Positions 52,591 to 60,580 of a DNA stretch of 64,000 nucleotides are shown here, in pieces. Where the stretch lies: positions 3,725-67,724 of the forward strand of contig JAUVLC010000001.1 in assembly GCA_030595925.1 (NCBI GenBank). The letters run 5' to 3'. The stretch's first letter is position 1. Each line of letters begins with the position of its first letter. The stretch is from Clostridia bacterium (GTDB taxonomy: Bacteria; CBDUZB01; JAGLHV01). A program made the position numbers and the translations under genes. The notes below the pieces were generated by a model that made no database searches, was not told where the DNA came from, and worked only from the letters and a program-made list of their open reading frames with translations.

Positions 52591-52956
52591 TTAACGAAAC
52601 AATCGCCATAGAAAGCATCCCAGCTCTCTCCCTGGAAAAATGGGTAATCCAAACACAAACATTAGAATAATTAATTGTGAAAAAATTAAAAAAGAGAGAC
52701 AAATCCATATATATACCCGTTGGCACAATTTAGATTTAAACCTGAAAGTCTGCGTCAAAAAATATATCCCTATTGCAAAAAGTATAAAGGGAATAGCAAT
52801 TCTAAATTTCGTATCTAATTCTAAGAGGTTAAAATCCATTTCCATCTGCGTATATATGTTTATCCTCTCATAATAAGAATCAGCAATTACAAAAGGTATT
52901 ATTATACTTAAAAAGCAAAAACCGATAATAAATTTTCTATAATTCACTTTCATCAT
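52591..52956 (-). CDS. Small membrane protein, candidate immunity partner
   Basis: A 121-residue protein with three hydrophobic helices (FIIGFCFLSIIIPFVIA, FRIAIPFILFAIGIYFL, YIWICLSFLIFSQLIILMFV). Not a recognised family. It overlaps the upstream putative effector gene by 4 bases (ATGA), so the two are translationally coupled. In contractile and T6 systems small membrane proteins in this position often neutralise the effector; that role here is inference. Confidence 0.65.
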   Translation of the reverse strand: MMKVNYRKFIIGFCFLSIIIPFVIADSYYERINIYTQMEMDFNLLELDTKFRIAIPFILFAIGIYFLTQTFRFKSKLCQRVYIWICLSFLIFSQLIILMFVFGLPIFPGRELGCFLWRLFR

Positions 52957-53756
52957 TCTGACACAAACCTTTCTATTTTACCTCTCTTAATCCCAAAAAA
53001 CCCGTATTGATCGGGCACCATTCTCACCTTTAATTTCTCATTTTTTATTTTGTCTAAATTTTTTCCAGAACGTGCCTTATATTCCTTCCATTTCTTCCCC
53101 TCATTGTGTGAATATTCAAATTTCATATATGTCGTACAAGCATATACTGTAACTTTAAATTCATTCGCAAATATCTGTGCAAAACTTTCTTCCATTACTT
53201 CATCTCTTTCTCTCCTATGTCTATCTCCAAGATTACACACAAAAAAATGTACTGTTGCTTTTTTATCAAAATGCCGCGTTATCATGTTTTTCTTATCCTC
53301 AGGAAGTTGTGTCACATGACCAATAGTGAAGTATCTATCATGGATACAAAAATTAAATGTTTCATCTGTACGTTCTACCCTTGGTTTTGGTAACCAAAGT
53401 ACTTTCTTATCATAGATAGTATACAATTTCTCTCTTATACCTTCACCACATTTCCCATGCCAATTAGTATTAAATTCCTTTGACCAACCATGTCCATATA
53501 TATAAAGTTCTTTTATCTTTTCAAAGGACTTTTCCCTTTTTTTCAATAATACTTCTAAAACCTGATATGTATTTTCTATTTTTTTACATTCTATTTTATA
53601 ATTTGGAAATTCTTTCTTTTTTTCTATCTTTGTTGTCAACGCAGCCACATCAAAAGGGGCTGGCTTCTTACTATGGTCACTACAATGAAATATAATTATT
53701 TCTCCTTTCTTAACTACAACTTTACTCTTCTTATTTTTCTCTATTGAGTCTCCCAT
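52953..53756 (-). CDS. Putative spike-associated effector, clan CD peptidase-like layout
   Basis: A 267-residue protein with no recognised family. Two motifs follow the layout of caspase-like (clan CD) cysteine peptidases: a hydrophobic strand ending in His-Gly (IKELYIYGHGWS) and, about 100 residues later, a hydrophobic strand ending in Cys (ATVHFFVCNLGD). A further VTVYACTTYMKFEYS strand follows. No signal or membrane segment. ATG 53756 has GGGAG six bases upstream. It is encoded between two spike genes, and a membrane protein is coupled to its 3' end. Other alpha/beta hydrolase-like folds are possible. Confidence 0.6.
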   Translation of the reverse strand: MGDSIEKNKKSKVVVKKGEIIIFHCSDHSKKPAPFDVAALTTKIEKKKEFPNYKIECKKIENTYQVLEVLLKKREKSFEKIKELYIYGHGWSKEFNTNWHGKCGEGIREKLYTIYDKKVLWLPKPRVERTDETFNFCIHDRYFTIGHVTQLPEDKKNMITRHFDKKATVHFFVCNLGDRHRRERDEVMEESFAQIFANEFKVTVYACTTYMKFEYSHNEGKKWKEYKARSGKNLDKIKNEKLKVRMVPDQYGFFGIKRGKIERFVSE

Positions 53757-53784
53757 AAATTTCTCCCTTTGCGTCATACAAATT

Positions 53785-53848
53785 GTAGTTGCCTGATTTA
53801 TCAGGCTAAAAAATATTAACGATAAAGCTCAATAAATTAAGCAACTAC
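53785..53848. repeat. Compound inverted repeat GTAGTTGC ... GCAACTAC
   Basis: Outer arms GTAGTTGC/GCAACTAC enclose an inner hairpin GCCTGATTTATCAGGC. It fills most of the gap between the spike and effector genes. No T run, so probably a REP-like element. Confidence 0.7.
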
Positions 53849-53856
53849 GATAAAGT

Positions 53857-55278
53857 TTAATCAGGAAATTCTACTTCCCATTTTTTAGCAGGCGGTAAAT
53901 TGCTAACCTTAGCAAAACCTTTCTCATTAAGTTGCCCTTCTACTCTTTTCCCATCCGAAGAAACCAAGACAAACTTTTCATTAGCCAAAGGATTATCTTC
54001 TTCATCAACACACTCTAATTCAATCCAATCCTTAAACTCCACTATCCCTGATTTTGATTCTTTATCTTCTATCTTTACCTTAAAATAATATTCGGGTTTG
54101 GTATATCCTTTTTCTTTCTGTTCTTTGTCACTATCTACATCATCAATGTCTTCATGATATTCATATTTCCATTTCGCTTCTACCCTGTTTTCTTTAACAT
54201 TACCTAATAAAGTAGTAATGTAGTCATCTTCTCCTTTTGTATCTTTCTCATATATCTTAAAAGTAACTTGTGTGCCATCAGGAAAACTTTTTGTTGAACA
54301 AGACAATGTTATCTCATCTCCGCATCGTGCCTTGCTCTTTGACCACCGGGCACTACTAATAAATTTCGTTTCTTCCTTTTCCTCACGAGCTTCTTCCTTT
54401 TGACCTGTAACCGCCACAGCCGCAGCAGCAGTAACGGCCATTGGTGCCATAGGCGATCCACCCATACCTATCTGCACCTGTGTTCCTTTTACCTCTTGAA
54501 TCCTTGCGGCAATTCTTTTTAAACCTCCACCTGATTCCATCTGCACCTGTCCACCTTTTAACTCTACATTAGCTCCACCTTGCGAGAGCATATTAACATC
54601 TGCCTTATTTTCTATTCTATTTCCTTTCACCTTTAAATTTTCATTGGAAATAATGGTCATATCTTTTGTTGCTTTTAACTCTAATGTACCTTCAGACTGG
54701 ATATTTATTGATTTTGATGCGCTGATACAAAATTCTTTGCACTCAATAGTTACTTTTCCCTTAAGTGCTTTAATATTTATATTTCCCTCATTGGTAATAA
54801 AATTAGTCTGGTTCTCTTTTGCTTCTTTATTATTATTTATCTCTATTCTATTATTAACAGTTTTATCAATTATTTGTATTTTTTCTTTATCTTTAGTATC
54901 ATCCATAATCAATAAATGTCCACTTGCAGATTTTATATAACGCAAATTATTCTTTGCATCTTTGTTGCGATCAGATTCTTGATTTTCTTCTGTCGTCGGT
55001 GGTCTTCTTTCTTCCGTCCAGATACTCTTAATCACAAAAGGGCTATTTACATCCCCTTGATGAAACATTACTAAAACTTTATCATAAATGCAAGGCATAA
55101 AATAAGTTCCCATACCAGAACCAGCCAAAGGAATAACTACCGGTGCCCAATTACTCACACAATTATCTCCCCAAGCAGAAAATAGCACCTTTACTCTTGC
55201 TCCTCCTTTTTCCAGCTCCACTACCTCTCCTATTTCCACCCCAAATATTCTCTTTTTTTGACAAGGTCCGTAATCCAT
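53857..55278 (-). CDS. gp5/VgrG-like spike protein with Ig and TTR-like C-terminus
   Basis: A 473-residue central spike. OB fold (FGVEIGEVVELEKGGARVKVLF, MPCIYDKVLVMFHQGD, FVIKSIW), beta-helix (LRYIKSASGHLLIMDDTKDK, INIKALKGKVTIE), an Ala-rich linker (MAPMAVTAAAAVAVTG), an Ig-like domain (KSKARCGDEITLSCSTKSFP) and a TTR-like end (ELECVDEEDNPLANEKFVLV, LNEKGFAKVSNLP). The TTR-like module recurs in PAAR and the effector candidate. ATG 55278 (MDYGPCQKK) has GAGGAAATT upstream. Separate hub and spike genes replace the fused Afp8 arrangement. Confidence 0.88.
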   Translation of the reverse strand: MDYGPCQKKRIFGVEIGEVVELEKGGARVKVLFSAWGDNCVSNWAPVVIPLAGSGMGTYFMPCIYDKVLVMFHQGDVNSPFVIKSIWTEERRPPTTEENQESDRNKDAKNNLRYIKSASGHLLIMDDTKDKEKIQIIDKTVNNRIEINNNKEAKENQTNFITNEGNINIKALKGKVTIECKEFCISASKSINIQSEGTLELKATKDMTIISNENLKVKGNRIENKADVNMLSQGGANVELKGGQVQMESGGGLKRIAARIQEVKGTQVQIGMGGSPMAPMAVTAAAAVAVTGQKEEAREEKEETKFISSARWSKSKARCGDEITLSCSTKSFPDGTQVTFKIYEKDTKGEDDYITTLLGNVKENRVEAKWKYEYHEDIDDVDSDKEQKEKGYTKPEYYFKVKIEDKESKSGIVEFKDWIELECVDEEDNPLANEKFVLVSSDGKRVEGQLNEKGFAKVSNLPPAKKWEVEFPD

Positions 55279-55375
55279 AATTTCCTCACTGAATTTAGTA
55301 ATTGAAAAATGTAAAATTATCAATTAACAATTTAAATTTTCTTGCCTTTTTTGTAATTTATAATCTGTAATTTTT

Positions 55376-55680
55376 CTATCCTGTATCCTGTATCGTGAAA
55401 ACTATTTCTTTCTTTAAACAACAAATGTCATTTCTACATATTTAATCCTACGCAGGCTAAAGCCTGCGGCTACCACTTCAAACCAATCTGAAATCTGTAA
55501 TTTTTTATCCTGTATCTTGCATCCTGTATCGTGAATCCTGCATCCTAAAATATTATTCCCTCATACCTTTTTGTCATTCCTGCAGAAGCAGGAATCTGTT
55601 ACATTTTAGATTCCGTATCAAGTACGGAATGACAGAATATTTCCATCCTGTATCGTGTATCCTGAATCCTGTATCGTGTT
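55376..55680. repeat. B, composite REP unit copy 3, B, ATTCC palindrome, B
   Basis: B (55376-55396), composite block (55395-55510; palindrome 55451-55474), B (55507-55550), a palindromic TGTCATTCCTGC ... GGAATGACA element (55572-55634; sister at 56920-56982), B (55645-55680), touching the hub gene stop. Confidence 0.87.
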
Positions 55681-56728
55681 ATACTGCATTTCTTCTCACA
55701 CTAAACGATGTAGTGTATCCTTCAGGATGAAAAACATGTGTAGAAGATACTACATAATAGTTACCACTAAATCGTTTTCCCAATGCCTTCAACTCTAAAA
55801 TCGTTCCTGCTCTAATTTTTGGATTACCACTGCAAGTTCCCTCAGCAGTTATAAAATCCATAGAAATTTCGTTAAATTTTGCCTGAGCAATATTTTCCGC
55901 TTCACTTTGACTATGAATGGAATTATCTATCAGCATCACCTTAGAATCCCCAATAAAATCCTTAATCAGCTTTCCACCTGAATTGTTTCCCTTCATGGTG
56001 GTTATTTCATCACCACTGGTAGCTTGGGCAATTATTACCTGCTGTTTTTTAGTATCCCAGCCTCTTACTTCTACCTCACTTGCCTGATGAGCAATAGAAA
56101 GAGAAGAATAAAATTCTATAAGTGTTTTTCCCCATTCCAAAATAACATTTTCAGATAAATTTTCCCGCGACTTGATAAATTTAAGTGTCTTGTCTTCTAC
56201 CCCCAGTTCATAACGAATTCTTTTTGCTCTCTCCAGCAGAAACTCAAGATTCGTTTGATTATCCTGAAGTAAATAATCATGAACGACATTAGTTTCATCT
56301 AATTTTGGATTAAGTCCTACTTCCTGAGCAATTTGAGCTGCTATTTGCGAATCTTTCATTTGCACAAAAGTTCTTGTTTTTCTATTATGCTTTAACCTAT
56401 GCATCCTATCAAACCCTCTAACTGTCAAATTATCAGGTGACCCTTTTGTATAACCTGCATCTAAGGCAGTAATCTCACCTACTACCATTGTTGTTATATC
56501 GTTTAAATAACCCAAATCTATTTTTACCTCACTTTGTAAAAAGAGCAAATCCGAACCCGCCCATTCCCGTCCACTATCATTTAAAGTAAGAGTAAACATA
56601 GTAGGAGTATTCAAATAATCCTCTATTATTATTTCAGAAATAGCCGCTATAGCTTTATCTTTAAGCCTTTGACCATTTACATAAATTAAGAAACTCGGTA
56701 CTAATTTACCTTTGTCATCTCCCGGCAT
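55679..56728 (-). CDS. gp27/phage late control D-like hub protein
   Basis: A 349-residue hub of the tail spike. Typical features: SFLIYVNGQRLKDKAIAAIS, DYLNTPTMFTLTLNDSGREW, VDLGYLNDITTMVVGEITALDA, VRGFDRMHRLKHNRKTRTFV and a GTCSGNPKIRAGTILEL stretch near the end. ATG 56728 has AAGGAG nine bases upstream; the longer frame translates five family B heptads. It links the tube (with LysM protein) to the spike gene just downstream. Confidence 0.9.
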   Translation of the reverse strand: MPGDDKGKLVPSFLIYVNGQRLKDKAIAAISEIIIEDYLNTPTMFTLTLNDSGREWAGSDLLFLQSEVKIDLGYLNDITTMVVGEITALDAGYTKGSPDNLTVRGFDRMHRLKHNRKTRTFVQMKDSQIAAQIAQEVGLNPKLDETNVVHDYLLQDNQTNLEFLLERAKRIRYELGVEDKTLKFIKSRENLSENVILEWGKTLIEFYSSLSIAHQASEVEVRGWDTKKQQVIIAQATSGDEITTMKGNNSGGKLIKDFIGDSKVMLIDNSIHSQSEAENIAQAKFNEISMDFITAEGTCSGNPKIRAGTILELKALGKRFSGNYYVVSSTHVFHPEGYTTSFSVRRNAV

Positions 56729-56749
56729 AATTATCATCTCCTTCTTTTC

Positions 56750-57098
56750 ACGATACAAGATACAGGATACAGGATACAGGATACAGGATACAGGATACAA
56801 AATTCAAGATTTAGGATTCACGATTCAGGATAAAAGCAATTACAAATTTCAAATTGATTCGCTGTTTTCAATCTAATTTTTATCCTGTACCTCGAAATAT
56901 CATTCCTACGCGTCTTTAATGTCATTCCTGCGGAAGTAGGAATCTATTACATTTTAGATTCCATATCAAGTACGGAATGACAGAATGTTTGTATCATGTA
57001 TCGTGTAATTTCACCCTCACCTTATTCCTCTCCCCTCAAGGGAGAGGAAAATCCTGCATCGTGTATCCTGTATCATGTATCGTGAATCCTGTATCATG
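56750..57098. repeat. Inverted B, ATTCC palindrome, CTCCCC repeat, B
   Basis: Inverted B with five perfect ACAGGAT units (56750-56832), the TGTCATTCC ... GGAATGACA element (56920-56982), the CCTCTCCCCTCAAGGG repeat (57012-57048), B (57053-57098). No gene in 56729-57098. Confidence 0.88.
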
Positions 57099-57719
57099 TT
57101 AATAAAGCGGTGGTATTTTCAATCGTCTACCTGGCTTTATATTCATTGGATCATCAATACCATTAGCATCAGCAATGACCCTCCATTTATTGGGGTCATC
57201 ATATTCTTGAGCAGCAATCGTAGTCAAATTTTCTCCTTGTTTTATAGTTCTTCTTTTGGTATGGTCAGCAGAATGTCTGGGTTTTTCCTGCATTTGACTA
57301 TAGGCAGTACTATACTCTTTAAAAAGTACCTTTAAGGTTGCTCTTACAGGAGTTCCATCGTTTAAAAACATAGTAAATCTTGCCACCATATCTTCTAAGA
57401 CACATTTAAATTTTAATTTGCCCCAACTAAAAAGACACAAAGGAGGCCTGTGTTGGTCCGCATTAACCATCATTAACTCCTCAATCTTTTTAGTATAATT
57501 CCTCACATCCGTCCGTTCTTCAGAGGTATCAAAAAACAATTCCATAGAAAGTTTTTTTCTTTCCCCGGTAGTAAACTCCACCGCCGGAGAATCTAAACCC
57601 TGAATCTGATGTTCCTTCCAGGGGGTTTTCTTTTCAACTACATATTCCTTAGGGTTAAAAAGAACTTTAATCTCCTCATTGGTATCTAAATTAGTTATAG
57701 TTGCTTTTTCAAGAGCCAT
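57099..57719 (-). CDS. LysM tube/baseplate connector (Afp7-like)
   Basis: A 206-residue protein. The CIS tube-like N-terminus (ITNLDTNEEIKVLFNPKEYVV, FTTGERKKLSMELFFDTSEE, RPPLCLFSWGKLKFKCVLED) is followed by a C-terminal LysM unit (RTIKQGENLTTIAAQEYDDP, WRVIADANGIDDP, GRRLKIPPLY). It matches the Afp7/gp53-like protein that caps the tube end at the baseplate. ATG 57719 has AAAGGAGG upstream. It is directly upstream of the hub gene, as in known eCIS. Confidence 0.92.
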   Translation of the reverse strand: MALEKATITNLDTNEEIKVLFNPKEYVVEKKTPWKEHQIQGLDSPAVEFTTGERKKLSMELFFDTSEERTDVRNYTKKIEELMMVNADQHRPPLCLFSWGKLKFKCVLEDMVARFTMFLNDGTPVRATLKVLFKEYSTAYSQMQEKPRHSADHTKRRTIKQGENLTTIAAQEYDDPNKWRVIADANGIDDPMNIKPGRRLKIPPLY

Positions 57720-57739
57720 ATTTATAGCCTCCTTTCTTT

Positions 57740-57870
57740 CACGATACAAGATTCATGATTCACGATACAGGATTCAGGATACAGGATTCAGGATACAAGA
57801 TTCAAAATCCAAGATCCACGATTCAGGATTCAGGATACAAGATATAAAATACAGAATGCAGAATTCAGGA
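57740..57870. repeat. Inverted family B array
   Basis: About 18 inverted units (ACAGGATTCAGGATACAAGAT) between the DUF4157 gene stop and the LysM gene start. Only inverted B is present here. Confidence 0.9.
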
Positions 57871-57878
57871 TGCAGGAT

Positions 57879-58667
57879 TCACCCAAAGACACTTATATAT
57901 TTTTTGTAAAAGTTTCTATACTCTACATCTGTTAATCTTTCTTTTGCTATTTTTAAATCCCGCTTGATTTTCTTTTCCATCATTCTATAAACTTTTTGTA
58001 TATCTTCTTGTGTACAATTAATTACTTTACCGTTATCAAATTTTACTGCAATTAATTTATTAGTGTTTGTATGAAAATTTATAGAAACAACCCTTGTTTC
58101 TTCTGATTCTGTTTTTATCTTTGCCTGAATTCTTTTATCTTTAGATAATTTTACTTCTTCCTGTGTTGGTTCTATCGATTGTCCCTGAACAAAGACTAAA
58201 TCTTGTTCATTTGCTAATGCCTCTTGTTCTAACTGTCTCATCTTTTCTATACTGGCATTTTTTGTTTCTCCCTTTTCTTCCTGCATTATATGTGTCATTT
58301 CATGCTTAAGTAATCTTATTCCTTCTTCTGTATCCGGTCTGAATTTTCCCCTGGCAAAATATATGTCTTTCCCTGCGGTAAATGCCTCTGCCCCAATCTT
58401 CCCAGCGGCCAAATTAGATAATTCATCCGTATGAATCTTTACATTTTTTAAATCCTGCTCTGCAACCGGTTCTAACTTTGACAAGGTATCTACATCTAAA
58501 GTTCGGGAAGGCTTCATCCTGTTTAATTCCTTTTCCATAAAATCAAAAATTTCCGATGGTATAGCCTTAAAACTTTTCCCCAATTCCATCTTAGGAAGAA
58601 AAGTCTTACTTTTACCTTTACCGGTCAATTTTATCGTCCATTTAATTTTTTTAATGTGTAGTGACAT
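57879..58667 (-). CDS. DUF4157 protein 1
   Basis: A 262-residue protein with a DUF4157 metallopeptidase-like domain: VKIHTDELSNLAAGKIGAEA, FTAGKDIYFARGKFRP and zinc motif HEMTH (residues 122-126). The C-terminal part is helical with a beta segment (TRVVSINFHTNTNKLIAVKF). DUF4157 is known to be common in eCIS loci and their cargo, but its role is not settled. It lacks any signal peptide. AAAGGAAG precedes the ATG. The second DUF4157 gene lies just upstream. Confidence 0.85.
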   Translation of the reverse strand: MSLHIKKIKWTIKLTGKGKSKTFLPKMELGKSFKAIPSEIFDFMEKELNRMKPSRTLDVDTLSKLEPVAEQDLKNVKIHTDELSNLAAGKIGAEAFTAGKDIYFARGKFRPDTEEGIRLLKHEMTHIMQEEKGETKNASIEKMRQLEQEALANEQDLVFVQGQSIEPTQEEVKLSKDKRIQAKIKTESEETRVVSINFHTNTNKLIAVKFDNGKVINCTQEDIQKVYRMMEKKIKRDLKIAKERLTDVEYRNFYKKYISVFG

Positions 58668-58753
58668 TGTTTCTTCCTTTCATAAGCTTTTTTCGGGTCG
58701 AATCCTTCTAGTTCTCTAGGACAAGTTAATCCAACCCCCTACAACTCTTATAG

Positions 58754-60382
58754 TCACCCTTCTACCCATCTTCCTATTGACGGTCTATCTTCCGGAGGTT
58801 TAACAAAATGAATATCTTTTATATCTATTCCTGAATCTTGTAATTTCTGAAAAATTCTTTTTAACTTCTTTATATTCCTTCTTTCCATATCTTTTTCTAT
58901 CTCTTTATATAAAAATTGCTTCTGCCTAAGTATTTTTGAAAATTTACTCAACGCTTCCCAAGAAAAATTTTTATCATCCAATTTAATTTTGCTATCAATA
59001 AACACCTCTTCTACCTTGCGTAACTTTTCTATCGCTTCGAACAAATTATCCACTTTATCTAAACTAACACTTACTATTGCTTTGGCTACATTATTCACAG
59101 AAAACTCCATAAACAATTTCTCATGTTTTATTTTTAATTTTCTAAGACGTTTCTGTTCATTTACTTCTATTATTTGCTCACCTTGTTTTAAATGTTGCCT
59201 TTTTCTTTCTTCATTTAAAATAAACCTTGTTGGAAGTCTGTCATCCTCTCTTAAAATTATTTCCCTTCTGCCAGAATCTTTAAACCTATTTTTCTTTAAT
59301 TTTATCAATAAATTTTGCAATTCAAGTTTGTTACGATTTATTGCGTTTTTAATATAATTACTTTTAGAATCATATTTTTCAGCAACCATAAAATACAATA
59401 AAGACTTTCTCATAAATTCAATCTTTTTATCAATGTTTTGCGACTGAAAATATCTTCTTTGGAGAGCTTTACGATAAAATCTTAAACCCCTGTCATAATA
59501 AATTTGTGCTCTTCTTTCCATTTTATTGATCGCAAAAAATTCATTTACATCCTTTTTTAAATACAAATCCTTTTTTGAAAATGTCAAATTTTCATTAAAA
59601 ATCAAACTTCTTTTTTCTATAATTTTATTAACTTTATTTACTATCTTTTTAACTAAAGGTTCTACCTGAATATCATTATCTAAATTTAAATCTGACATTC
59701 CTTCAACACTATCTATCTCCACATCATGTGTCATTAAATACTGTGCTAATTCCGGGTTATTAGCTAACTCTTTATAAATATATGGTTCAATTAGACTTTC
59801 GAGCATTGTTTTAATTCTTAAAAATCTTATATTGTCTTCTTGTTCTTTGTCTTGTGCTTTAATTTCAATATTGTCTATCTTTATTAAAGGTTCATTGGAC
59901 TTGCTTCTTGCAAAAACTTCCGTTAAATATTTTTCCATATTTTCTGCTTGTTTTTCCAAATCTTGTGTAGAGGAAAATCCCTTCATTGCTAATTCTCCTG
60001 CTTTTCCTTTCTGTTGGGCAATATGGGTTAATTCATGTCCTATCAATGCTTTCCCACCAGTTGTTTCCGGATTATATTTATCTTGAGCAAAATATATATC
60101 TTTTCCATAAGTAAATGCTTCTGCATTTAAATTATTTGCTGTATCTTGTGATGTTTTATCTGTATGTATTTTTACATCACCCATTTTAAATCCCATTATC
60201 GGCTCAAACTTTTTTCTAAGCTCAGAACTAAGAGGAGTCCCATAACTTTTTCTAATCCGTTCTATCGGGTCAGAAACTGTTTCTTTTAAAAGTGTGGTAG
60301 AATCAAGCATCATATAATCATGATAGGCCCAACCTTCTGCTATTTTCTTACTTAATTCTTTCATTGTTTCTTCTTTGTTCAT
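58754..60382 (-). CDS. DUF4157 protein 2 with helical C-terminal region
   Basis: A 542-residue protein. Residues about 48-125 are a DUF4157 domain (GTPLSSELRKKFEPIMGFKM, VKIHTDKTSQDTANNLNAEA, HELTH at 116-120). The remaining about 400 residues are mostly Lys/Glu-rich helices without recognised family and could be a cargo or toxin domain or a scaffold. GGAGAAGAC precedes the ATG. It is encoded between the repeat-rich protein and DUF4157 protein 1. Confidence 0.82.
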   Translation of the reverse strand: MNKEETMKELSKKIAEGWAYHDYMMLDSTTLLKETVSDPIERIRKSYGTPLSSELRKKFEPIMGFKMGDVKIHTDKTSQDTANNLNAEAFTYGKDIYFAQDKYNPETTGGKALIGHELTHIAQQKGKAGELAMKGFSSTQDLEKQAENMEKYLTEVFARSKSNEPLIKIDNIEIKAQDKEQEDNIRFLRIKTMLESLIEPYIYKELANNPELAQYLMTHDVEIDSVEGMSDLNLDNDIQVEPLVKKIVNKVNKIIEKRSLIFNENLTFSKKDLYLKKDVNEFFAINKMERRAQIYYDRGLRFYRKALQRRYFQSQNIDKKIEFMRKSLLYFMVAEKYDSKSNYIKNAINRNKLELQNLLIKLKKNRFKDSGRREIILREDDRLPTRFILNEERKRQHLKQGEQIIEVNEQKRLRKLKIKHEKLFMEFSVNNVAKAIVSVSLDKVDNLFEAIEKLRKVEEVFIDSKIKLDDKNFSWEALSKFSKILRQKQFLYKEIEKDMERRNIKKLKRIFQKLQDSGIDIKDIHFVKPPEDRPSIGRWVEG

Positions 60383-60395
60383 GTCTTCTCCTAAA

Positions 60396-60580
60396 AGCTT
60401 AGAGCTTAGAGCATAAAGCGTAGAGCTTAGAGCGTAGAGCTTAGAGCGTAGAGCTTAGAGCATAGAGCTAAGTGTTAAAAGCTAAGAGCTTAGAGCAAAG
60501 AGCTAAGTGCTAAGAGCGTAGTGTATCCTGTATCCTGTATCCTGTATCATGTATCTTGTATCATGTATCTTGTATCCTGT
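60396..60580. repeat. Family A then family B cassette
   Basis: A (60396-60520, with a GAGCGTA/GAGCTTA alternation) and B (60523-60580). B enters the 3' end of the next gene. Confidence 0.92.

Noticed and set aside
58680-58760. Possible tRNA because of GGTCGAATCC
   Set aside because: No cloverleaf could be built; flanking arms do not pair and no acceptor stem is seen.
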